From assembly GCA_029688905.1 (NCBI GenBank), contig JARULB010000002.1, forward strand, positions 372,001 to 436,000: a stretch of DNA of 64,000 bases. Reading direction: 5' to 3'. Below are positions 43,821 through 50,928 of the stretch, one piece after another. The stretch is from Balneolales bacterium ANBcel1 (GTDB lineage: Bacteria; Bacteroidota; Rhodothermia; Balneolales; Natronogracilivirgulaceae). Every line of letters begins with the position of its first letter. The stretch's first letter is position 1. The notes beneath the pieces were generated by a model, which was not told where the DNA came from, made no database searches, and was given only the letters and a program-made list of their open reading frames with translations. Both the position numbers and the translations under genes were made by a program.

Positions 43821-44987
43821 ATGAAAAGGAAAATGAGAATGGGAATGGTCGGCGGAGGCCTCGGTGCATTTATCGGAGACATCCACCGGAAAGCCGCCAT
43901 CATGGATGGAGAAATTGAACTGGTATGCGGCGCATTCAGCAGAGATGCGGAAAACTCCAGAAAAACCGGAGAATCCCTTTATCTGCCGGATGACCGGGTT
44001 TATTCTTCCTACGAGGAGATGATTGCCAAAGAGAAAGCGCTCCCCGAAGGCGAACGCATGGATTTTGTATCTATCGTGACACCCAACCATGTCCATTTTC
44101 CCGTAGCCAAAGCCGCCCTTGAAAACGGCTTCCATGTCGTCAGTGATAAACCGATGACCGTGAGTACGGCTGAAGCGGAAGAACTGGTTTCTCTGGTTGA
44201 AAAGACCGGTTTGATGTTCGCCTTGACCCACAACTACACCGGTTATCCCATGGTGAAGCAGGCCCGTGAGATGGCCCGGAAAGGAGATCTCGGCACGATC
44301 CGGAAAATTGTCGTTGAATATCCCCAGGGCTGGCTCTCCAGGAAACTGGAAGGGGAAAACAAGCAAGCCACCTGGCGCTCCGACCCGGCACAAGCAGGGC
44401 CCGCCGGTGCTTTGGGCGACATCGGTACACACGCAGAAAATCTCGCCGAATATATTTCGGGACTCCAGATATCGGATATTTGCGCCGACCTGGGGTCGGT
44501 AGTCGAAGGCAGGTCACTGGACGATGATGCCAATATTTTGCTCCGTTTCTCAAACGGTGCCAGAGGGGTCTTGCACGCCAGCCAGATCAGCGTCGGTGAA
44601 GAGAATCCGCTTAAGATTTTTGTGTATGGGGATAAAAAGGGTTTGGAGTGGCGTCAGGAGGAGCCTAACACGCTGCTGGTAAAACATCTCGACCGCCCAG
44701 TCGAGCGGTATCGGACCGGCCTTGACCACGGCGGGTACCTGTGTGATGCCGCCATGAGTAACTCCAGGCTCCCATCCGGCCACCCGGAGGGATTCATTGA
44801 AGCCTTTGCCAATATTTACAGAAATTTTGCCATGGCATTGCGGGAGCATCAGGGAGGAAACAAACCCGCGACGGAGCATCTTGATTTTCCGACCGTTCAC
44901 GATGGGCTCAGGGGTATGAAGTTTATTGAGACCGTGATTGCTTCCAGCAACAGTGACCGGAAATGGACGCCCTTCTCAGGTGATTAA
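43821..44987 (+). CDS. Cytosolic Gfo/Idh/MocA-family oxidoreductase
   Basis: 388 residues with no signal peptide. Rossmann start 'KMRMGMVGGGLGAFIGDIHR', then 'DFVSIVTPNHVHFPVAKAAL', 'GFHVVSDKPMTVSTAEAEEL' (Asp-Lys-Pro instead of the usual Glu-Lys-Pro), 'LTHNYTGYPMVKQAREMARK' and the C-terminal domain 'GALGDIGTHAENLAEYISGL'. The GDIGTHA motif is common in members that act on sugars or inositols. It is followed after 330 bp by a sugar-epimerase-like gene on the same strand. It probably reduces or oxidises the imported keto sugar, completing what the Tat-exported dehydrogenase starts; direction and substrate are not known. Confidence 0.9.
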   Translation: MKRKMRMGMVGGGLGAFIGDIHRKAAIMDGEIELVCGAFSRDAENSRKTGESLYLPDDRVYSSYEEMIAKEKALPEGERMDFVSIVTPNHVHFPVAKAALENGFHVVSDKPMTVSTAEAEELVSLVEKTGLMFALTHNYTGYPMVKQAREMARKGDLGTIRKIVVEYPQGWLSRKLEGENKQATWRSDPAQAGPAGALGDIGTHAENLAEYISGLQISDICADLGSVVEGRSLDDDANILLRFSNGARGVLHASQISVGEENPLKIFVYGDKKGLEWRQEEPNTLLVKHLDRPVERYRTGLDHGGYLCDAAMSNSRLPSGHPEGFIEAFANIYRNFAMALREHQGGNKPATEHLDFPTVHDGLRGMKFIETVIASSNSDRKWTPFSGD

Positions 44988-45190
44988 TTTTTTTGATTTC
45001 GCTTACGCGTTTTACTGGGCACTTCGTGATCTTCGATTCGCTTACGCGTTTTACTGGGCACTTCGTGATCTTCGATTCGCTTACGCGTTTTACTGGGCAC
45101 TTCGTGATCTTCGATTCTAATGTCCGATAGAATGACATGACCGTTTTTTTCATGCTCCTGTGTGCCTGGCACCGGCCCGGTCATGATCAT
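44988..45190 (-). repeat. Leader-type repeat unit U7 with three 39-bp tandem copies
   Basis: Minus orientation, opening ATGATCATGACCG, stem closed by CGGTCATG, then GGACATTAGAATC, three 39-bp repeats (plus-strand 45002-45118; version with TTTTAC where U1 has TTACAC) and a T-rich end against the stop of the preceding plus-strand gene. It is antisense to both flanking genes, so it cannot be a leader for either. The remaining 45191-45317 contains nothing I can identify beyond the expected promoter of the next gene. Confidence 0.8.
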
Positions 45191-45317
45191 AGCACTTCGT
45201 GACCTTCGGTTCATCTGTTTAAAAAGCGAAGCAGGACAGCGATACGGCAACACGACCAATTTAATTAACGGAAACCAGCTTTTCCGCTATTGACAAGCCA
45301 AACCACAGAGGTACAAT

Positions 45318-46364
45318 ATGAAAGGACCAGCAATTTTTTTGGCCCAGTTTATGGGCGATGACGAACCGTTTAACTCCCTGAAGTCCATTTGTTCATGGGT
45401 TGCGAAACTGGGTTATGAGGGTGTGGAAATTCCAACATTTGATCCGCGTTGTGTCGACCTGAAACAACTGGCGGAAAGCCAGGATTATGCAGATGAAATC
45501 AAGGGTATTGTCAATGAAGCCGGCCTGGAGATAACGGATTTGTCCACGCATCTTCAAGGGCAGCTGGTTGCGGTTCACCCGGCCTACGACACATTGTTCG
45601 ATGGATTTGCACCGAAAGAGGTGCACAACAAGCCGGCAGCCCGAACGGAATGGGCGGTAGACCAGATGATGATGGCCGCCCGGGCGAGCAAGCGGCTTGG
45701 GCTCACCGGACATGTTACCTTTTCCGGCGCACTGTTATGGCACACGATGTACCCCTGGCCCCAGCGTCCAGCGGGACTGGTCGAAGACGGCTTCAATGAG
45801 TTGGCCAAACGCTGGCTGCCTATCCTGAATGAGTTTGACAAGAACGGGGTTGATGTCTGCTATGAATTGCATCCGGGCGAGGATCTCCATGACGGCGTAA
45901 CGTTTGAACGATTTCTGGAGGCTACCGGAAATCACAGTCGAGTCAATATCATCTATGATCCGAGCCATTTTGTGCTGCAAATGCTGGATTATGTCGAATT
46001 CATTGACATCTATCACGAAAGAATAAAACTCTTCCATGTCAAAGATGCCGAGCTGCGGCCAAACGGTCGTGCCGGAGTGTATGGCGGTTATCAACGCTGG
46101 GTTGAGCGTCCCGGAAGGTTTCGTTCACTGGGCGATGGCGATGTTGATTTTCGAGCCATTTTCAGTAAAATGGCTCAATATGATTTCGATGGATGGCCGG
46201 TGCTTGAGTGGGAGTGCTGCCTGAAACACCCCGAGCAGGGAGCCGCCGAAGGAGCGCCCTTTATCGCCGATCACATTATCCACAAAACGGAAAAAGCATT
46301 TGACGATTTCGCCGGGTCCGGTGCCGATGAGTCGCTGAATAAAAAAGTACTGGGATTGATGTAA
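45318..46364 (+). CDS. Sugar phosphate isomerase/epimerase (xylose isomerase-like TIM barrel)
   Basis: 348 residues, cytosolic. 'LKSICSWVAKLGYEGVEIPT', 'LEITDLSTHLQGQLVAVHPA', 'DVCYELHPGEDLHDGVTFER', 'VNIIYDPSHFVLQMLDYVEF', 'IKLFHVKDAELRPNGRAGVY' and 'GWPVLEWECCLKHPEQGAAE' give the AP-endonuclease-2 barrel with Glu, Asp, His and Glu metal ligands. Enzymes of this type epimerise or isomerise keto sugars, or dehydrate them, and are regular companions of Gfo/Idh/MocA and DUF1080 genes. Preceded by 330 bp that include leader unit U7 in antisense, and followed by a hairpin terminator. Confidence 0.92.
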   Translation: MKGPAIFLAQFMGDDEPFNSLKSICSWVAKLGYEGVEIPTFDPRCVDLKQLAESQDYADEIKGIVNEAGLEITDLSTHLQGQLVAVHPAYDTLFDGFAPKEVHNKPAARTEWAVDQMMMAARASKRLGLTGHVTFSGALLWHTMYPWPQRPAGLVEDGFNELAKRWLPILNEFDKNGVDVCYELHPGEDLHDGVTFERFLEATGNHSRVNIIYDPSHFVLQMLDYVEFIDIYHERIKLFHVKDAELRPNGRAGVYGGYQRWVERPGRFRSLGDGDVDFRAIFSKMAQYDFDGWPVLEWECCLKHPEQGAAEGAPFIADHIIHKTEKAFDDFAGSGADESLNKKVLGLM

Positions 46365-46397
46365 AAAACGGGGGTCTCCGGATACCCTTCGGAGACC
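46365..46397 (-). terminator. Hairpin terminator between convergent genes
   Basis: GGTCTCCG (46373-46380) and CGGAGACC (46390-46397) form a perfect 8-bp stem. On the minus strand it is followed by CCCG and TTTTTT, so it should terminate the large gene arriving from 46613; it may also weakly stop the sugar-epimerase message on the plus strand. Confidence 0.7.
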
Positions 46398-46423
46398 TCT
46401 GATAATTGCGTCTGATGAAGTCC

Positions 46424-46466
46424 GGCGCACCAGGTAACCGACGCCGTACCGATGGGAATCGCTTGA
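46424..46466. repeat. Dispersed repeat, family C, short copy 2
   Basis: GCGCACCAGGTAACCGACG and CCGTACCGATGGGAATCGCT match 50380-50418 with a single difference. In the other copy the first part encodes the last codons and stop of an orphan gene, whereas here there is no gene. The rest of 46398-46612 shows no feature. Confidence 0.65.
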
Positions 46467-46612
46467 TTGTACCTAAAGGTTCGTCAACTTGGAGGATGCC
46501 TGAATATAAGATTCAATCTGCCAGCGGCCTTGTTTTTGCAATAATCTGTGCTGGAGAGAATGCTTGCTGCATTCTTTAAGAGCGTGTACCTATTGAAGGT
46601 TTAACCAGGTCG

Positions 46613-49459
46613 CTATTCTTCTTTGTTCAACATCAAGTTAGCACCACTATAATGAACCCCTGGATAAGCCGAACCCGACCTACCCATGTCCCACTCATCA
46701 TTCTCTATAAGATAGTTAATCTTCTCCGCATCACCCTCCCAAACAGGACGCGCAAACTGACCATTAACCTGCTGTTGAATAAAACTAGCATAACCAGCAC
46801 TAGCCATCCAAACCATAAAATCCTTAGGATTACCACTACGAGCAACACCGTCCTCGTCCTCCTTAGAAACCATACGCTCAGCACAATAATCTGGAGGACT
46901 AGGATTATTAAACGCGGGATGAATAAGATGATCCTTAACGCTACAAATACCAGGATTCGGCTCATGAGTAGTACTGAAAAAATGACGCAACTCATTAGTA
47001 TACCAACTAGGCAAACTACCACTAACAAAGAAATAACTAGCCTCCATAACCCTATGAGCACTAGCATAACCATCCTTAATAACAGAACGAGAACGAGAAT
47101 TCTCAATACCACCCCCTCTAGTCCTACCAACATACATAACATTATCCGCAATAGTCATATAAGCCCCAAAACCACCAAAATCATTAACATAACCTAAATC
47201 CGTGAGGTTTTCCGCATAATCTTCCACAAATTTAATACTATAAGGATTAATATCCAAACTATCCTCCAAAACACCCCCTATATCCTCCTTAAAAATCTCC
47301 CAATTAGCCAACTCCTCCTCACTCCAAACACTGCCTGGAAGATACAAACCACCATCCGGATGATCCTCCCTAGGAACATCATTACCAGCAGCCCCTGCTA
47401 CGCTCCAACCCCTACCATAAGCAGAATTACCCAAATTAAAAACAACCACCTGCTCCACAGAAGCATCAGGCAAAACCACAGCAGAATACCTAACAGAACC
47501 CAGCTCCCTAGGATCCGCAAGAATAGGCCTACTAATACGACTCCACTCATCAATAAAATAACCATGCGTATCCACATCAAAAACATTCTCAACAGTCTCC
47601 AAATGACTATTGAAATCACCAACATGCCTGAACAAAACAGGAACATTACTAGAATTAACACGCTCATGCACCAACTCACCAGGACCATAACCACTAACCA
47701 AGTACGTTATAGGCGTTCCATTTCTTTCAGCGCCGTGCCAGTACATAGCAGGAGCAGGATGGTTATCATATTCTACTAATAAACGATTAACCTCGCTCAT
47801 ACCAGGAATACCATCACCATCCTTACTGGCCTCCTCACCACCACCAAGCATAAAAACATAATTACCCCTTGGAATAGAAGCCCTAATAACACCCCCCTCA
47901 TCAGCCACCAACAAAGTATCCTTGCCACTCTCCAAATGTCTTGCTTCGATACTCGCGTAAGGATTGGGTTCTTTACCAAAGAATCCTCTGGCTTGAACCC
48001 TAAAATCGTGCCTATCGCGGACATTAACAAAGTCTTCTAAAACCTTTTTAGTACCGTGAGCATCAAAAACCTTAACAGTATAAGGAAGACTGCCAGTACC
48101 CTCAAAAACATGACTCACATCTTTACTAACATCATTGCCACTAACATCCCAACCATAAACACTACCGTCTACCTCTAAAGCAAGACTATCCAACTCATTA
48201 GGACTACTCGCACTAATATTAAAGTCTCCGCTGAACCAATCAACAACAGCAGGCGCTGAAACACTTACCCGGGGAGCCGTCCTCACAAGAACGATATCAC
48301 CAAGCTCCAGGCGCTCCTTTAACACGTGCTCTGTGGCGGCCGGCTCAAATCCATCGGCCGAGAACGCGTAGACTACCGGCTCTCCCTTCAGGCGCATGGC
48401 CACGTCTCTGGAAAACTCAAAGCTCCCCTGAACCGGCTTGTCAAACGCCACATCTGCATACGAAATCACAACGCGGCCATGAATATCCCCGCCATCAACA
48501 TCCACCAAATGTCCTTTACTCACCATCTCAAAATACTCATCGCCCAGAGCCACATCGCCCAAATCCACAACATCCTTTAAGCGGCGCCTCTCCAAAGCGT
48601 CGGTAAACCCATCGGCCGAAAACGCGTAGGTCACCGGATCCCCCTTCAGGCGCATGGCCACGTCTCTGGAAAACTCAAAGCTCCCCTGAACCTGTCTGTC
48701 ATACCCGGCTTCCGCATACGAGGTCACCACTCGGCCTTGTACATCGGCTCCGGCGGCATCGAGCAGGCGGCCGCGGGTGGTCGCTTCAAACAGCTGGTCC
48801 TTCAGGGTAATGGATTCATTAACATTTCTGCCGAACCGGACAGGCTTAATCACGCCTTTGTAGTTTTCGCTTTCATCCACAACCAGCGACAGGCTGCTCG
48901 GGCCACCGCTGCCTCCCTGGCTGGCTACCGTAATGGCAAAACCGCTTGCTGCCGACAGGCTGGTTAATTTGACCGTCTCGTTGATTCCTTCTCCGCGAAC
49001 GTTAACCAGGTAGACCCCGGATCCCGGGAATGGGCCCACGGTGACCCTGTTGTTCCCCTCGCCAAATTCAACATCGCCACCGAATACCTCCCGGCCCAGA
49101 ACGTCATAAACGCCCACTCTCTTGTTGCCCCCGCCGCTGGTTACTACGATATGCGCCACATCCAGCGTAGGATTGGGGTACGGACGGGCCAGGCCAACAT
49201 CGGAATCGTATTCCAAAACAAACATGCCATCCGGTCCGCTCTGAGCTGTTGCCAGCGTATCGTTCAAAACCTGATCCACCAAATGCACCCCCGCGCCCGC
49301 GACACCTTGTCCGCCAACATTGCTCACACTGCCGGTAACCGCGCTTCGGGTGCCGCTGTGCTGTCCGTACGCATCGCCGGCCGCCAGGCAGAGTGCACCA
49401 AGTAAAACGGCCGTCAGGATCCCCCCGTATGTCGTAACTGCCCGGTGGACTTCGTTCAT
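46613..49459 (-). CDS. Large secreted protein of unknown function, internal sorting-like domain and split codon use
   Basis: 948 residues from ATG 49459 (an in-frame start at 49522 would put 21 polar residues before the signal). Signal peptide 'TYGGILTAVLLGALCLAAGD'. Next comes a carboxypeptidase-like start ('SAVTGSVSNVGGQGVAG') and, at about residues 85-175, a T9SS type-A-like unit ('RPYPNPTLDVAHIVV', 'VGVYDVLGREVFGG', 'SGVYLVNVRG') that is internal instead of C-terminal. Two near-identical blocks of 85 or so residues share 'GSFEFSRDVAMRLKG' and 'YAFSADGF'. From about residue 390 the protein has Ig-like then unassigned sequence ('HRVMEASYFFVSGSLPSWYT'). In that part most third positions are T or G (GGT, GTT, GCT, AGT, AAG), coding-strand C is rare, and GC drops; the N-terminal third has ordinary codon use. 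No enzyme motif is certain. The C-terminal part may be a recent acquisition. Confidence 0.7.
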   Translation of the reverse strand: MNEVHRAVTTYGGILTAVLLGALCLAAGDAYGQHSGTRSAVTGSVSNVGGQGVAGAGVHLVDQVLNDTLATAQSGPDGMFVLEYDSDVGLARPYPNPTLDVAHIVVTSGGGNKRVGVYDVLGREVFGGDVEFGEGNNRVTVGPFPGSGVYLVNVRGEGINETVKLTSLSAASGFAITVASQGGSGGPSSLSLVVDESENYKGVIKPVRFGRNVNESITLKDQLFEATTRGRLLDAAGADVQGRVVTSYAEAGYDRQVQGSFEFSRDVAMRLKGDPVTYAFSADGFTDALERRRLKDVVDLGDVALGDEYFEMVSKGHLVDVDGGDIHGRVVISYADVAFDKPVQGSFEFSRDVAMRLKGEPVVYAFSADGFEPAATEHVLKERLELGDIVLVRTAPRVSVSAPAVVDWFSGDFNISASSPNELDSLALEVDGSVYGWDVSGNDVSKDVSHVFEGTGSLPYTVKVFDAHGTKKVLEDFVNVRDRHDFRVQARGFFGKEPNPYASIEARHLESGKDTLLVADEGGVIRASIPRGNYVFMLGGGEEASKDGDGIPGMSEVNRLLVEYDNHPAPAMYWHGAERNGTPITYLVSGYGPGELVHERVNSSNVPVLFRHVGDFNSHLETVENVFDVDTHGYFIDEWSRISRPILADPRELGSVRYSAVVLPDASVEQVVVFNLGNSAYGRGWSVAGAAGNDVPREDHPDGGLYLPGSVWSEEELANWEIFKEDIGGVLEDSLDINPYSIKFVEDYAENLTDLGYVNDFGGFGAYMTIADNVMYVGRTRGGGIENSRSRSVIKDGYASAHRVMEASYFFVSGSLPSWYTNELRHFFSTTHEPNPGICSVKDHLIHPAFNNPSPPDYCAERMVSKEDEDGVARSGNPKDFMVWMASAGYASFIQQQVNGQFARPVWEGDAEKINYLIENDEWDMGRSGSAYPGVHYSGANLMLNKEE
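48385..48692 (-). repeat. Internal direct repeat in the large secreted protein gene
   Basis: A 50-nt block beginning CCCTTCAGGCGCATGGCC on the plus strand occurs identically at 48385-48434 and 48643-48692, 258 nt apart (86 codons), with flanking similarity. It encodes the duplicated 'SFEFSRDVAMRLKG' region, so one domain was duplicated recently or kept alike by gene conversion. Confidence 0.85.
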
Positions 49460-49609
49460 AACACTTTGGTTTGATAATAGTTGACTTTGGGCAGGATAGG
49501 GCTTTCCCGAATTTGTTGCCATTGTCTTTTTGGGCGGGGGCGGCAGGGGGGCCGGGATCTGTGCGTTCGGGTAGCGATCCCATCCAAAATGATCCTCATT
49601 TTGCGGCCG

Positions 49610-49670
49610 GCCGGAGCAGGGGCGCCGGTATCCGGGGTCATTGCCTGTGATGATGCCGATGGGCTGGCAG
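49610..49670. repeat. Dispersed intergenic repeat, family C, copy 3
   Basis: GCGCCGGTATC..GGGGTCA followed by the exact 19-mer CCTGTGATGATGCCGATGG (49644-49662) shared with 33687-33705, ending near a run of eight T. It lies upstream of the large secreted protein gene. Apart from this and the units below, 49460-50017 holds no gene. Confidence 0.6.
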
Positions 49671-49742
49671 TTTTTTTTCTTTGACCCCGTTTTGTGCTAT
49701 TTTTATGCAATTCTACCATGTACTTGTAATCAGACCTGTAAA

Positions 49743-50017
49743 ATGAACATGACCGGACTGGCGTCAGGGTACACGGGCGCATGATTAAAAAAACCGGTCA
49801 TGGAATTCTATCTGACATTATTAGAATCAAAGATCACGAAGTGCCCAGTGAAACGCGTAAGCGAATCGAAGATCACGAAGTGCCCAGTGAAACGCGTAAG
49901 CGAAATCTAAAAGTTTTAAACACATGAACCATCCGTGGCCGATTATTTGGCAATCAGGGCTATAATTAAGACCATGGATGCTGCATGTGACATTAGGAAT
50001 CAAAAAAAAATAAACAC
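49743..50017 (+). repeat. Tandem leader-type repeat units U8 (A, two 39-bp copies) and U9 (B)
   Basis: U8 (49743-49923) opens ATGAACATGACCGG, pairs with CCGGTCATG, then TGACATTATTAGAATC, two 39-bp repeats and a TTTTAAACAC end. U9 (49924-50017) opens ATGAACCATCCGTGG, pairs with CCATGGATG, then GTGACATTAGGAATC and AAACAC, ending exactly at the ATG of the gene at 50018. This A-then-B-then-gene order is the same as in front of the ThuA gene on the other strand. Confidence 0.85.
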
Positions 50018-50389
50018 ATGAAACTCAACATTATCAGCGGCAGCAAGCAGTCCAAGCCGGCTCTTGCCAAGATCTACAAAAACGGAACCCTGGCGCTAAA
50101 CATCGTTACCCGCCAGAAGCTTTCCATCACCCAGGCCAATAATTATCATCTGGCATTGGCAACCGACCAGACCCACAAGCTTGACGAAAAGCTTTATCTG
50201 GTATTTATGGATAAACCAGGCGATGCCACCCGCAAGCTATTGGTCACAGAGAAAAACGCCACCGTCAATTTTGCTCATGTCTTTGATGCTCAGAACATAG
50301 ATTATGAGAAGACAGCCCATGTCTATGAGCTGGAAAAGCAGATCACCTGGCAGGGCAACCTCGTAGCTGTTTTCCAGCGCACCAGGTAA
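50018..50389 (+). CDS. Hypothetical protein, 123 residues
   Basis: No family recognised. A soluble alpha/beta-looking protein without signal peptide: 'KLNIISGSKQSKPALAKIYK', 'NGTLALNIVTRQKLSITQAN', 'YLVFMDKPGDATRKLLVTEK' and an aromatic-poor C terminus ending QRTR. The start is well supported because leader units U8 and U9 run directly into its ATG. The stop codon lies inside a short sequence repeated at 46424-46466. Codon use is ordinary. It could be cargo of a mobile leader/repeat unit or simply an orphan cytosolic gene. Confidence 0.6.
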   Translation: MKLNIISGSKQSKPALAKIYKNGTLALNIVTRQKLSITQANNYHLALATDQTHKLDEKLYLVFMDKPGDATRKLLVTEKNATVNFAHVFDAQNIDYEKTAHVYELEKQITWQGNLVAVFQRTR

Positions 50390-50419
50390 CCGGCGCCGTA
50401 CCGATGGGAATCGCTCCCC

Positions 50420-50505
50420 GCGGAATTCCGATGCCTGCCAGAAGAAAGGCGGATTTTCACTGGTGATAAATCGGTGCAAGGGACGGAAGGTTGTGGGTAT
50501 ATTAT
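50420..50505. repeat. Dispersed intergenic repeat, family C, copy 4
   Basis: GCGGATTTTCACTGGTGAT..AATCGGTGCAAGG..GGTTGTGGGT resembles 33730-33785. Together with the first part at 50380-50418 this is the longest version of family C. Confidence 0.5.
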
Positions 50506-50583
50506 CAGTTATACTGCTGAATTCTTTAGTCAAATATCATCCCTTTTGAACTTATTTTATCACCCTCAGATACTTAATATGCC

Positions 50584-50910
50584 ATGATAAACAAAACGGT
50601 TACGTTCTCATTCCTGCTTTCTTTGTCACTGATTTGGGGGTGCTCTAATTCTGTAGGTCCGGATAATGATGTAATACCGTCTTCGACTATATCATTTAAC
50701 ATTGTAGAAGCAGCTCATGTCAAACTATGGATAACGAACTCTTATCAGACAAAGGTCATTACGCTTGTCGATGAGCAATTTGACGCCGGGACCCATTCTG
50801 TTTCCTTTGAAATGATTGATTCGAATGGCAACAGGCTTCCGAATGGACTTTACACATACTACCTGCAAGCAGGTTCTAATTCCATCTCACGAACAATCAT
50901 CCTTCATTAG
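50584..50910 (+). CDS. Small lipoprotein with FlgD-Ig-like domain
   Basis: 108 residues. Signal peptide with lipobox (SLSLIWGC), then one beta-sandwich of the FlgD-Ig/T9SS-tail kind: 'FNIVEAAHVKLWITNSYQTK' and 'RLPNGLYTYYLQAGSNSISR', where 'LPNGLYTYYL' is the typical 'sGvYiYrl' strand. A lone tail-like domain on a lipoprotein is unusual; it may be an accessory of the barrel protein encoded 18 bp downstream. AT-richer than the chromosomal average in this window. Confidence 0.65.
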   Translation: MINKTVTFSFLLSLSLIWGCSNSVGPDNDVIPSSTISFNIVEAAHVKLWITNSYQTKVITLVDEQFDAGTHSVSFEMIDSNGNRLPNGLYTYYLQAGSNSISRTIILH

Positions 50911-50928
50911 ATTAATGGAGAAATACCA

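Noticed and set aside
44938-45120. Short open frame translating the 39-bp repeats (repeated FAYAFYWALRDLR-type peptide)
   Set aside because: It exists in several frames and both strands because the repeat lacks stop codons; it overlaps the 3' end of a real gene and has no sensible start.
46652-47197. 181-codon open frame on the plus strand
   Set aside because: It is antisense to the large secreted protein gene; the open frame results from the extreme base skew there (low-complexity Thr/Asn/Ile/Arg product).
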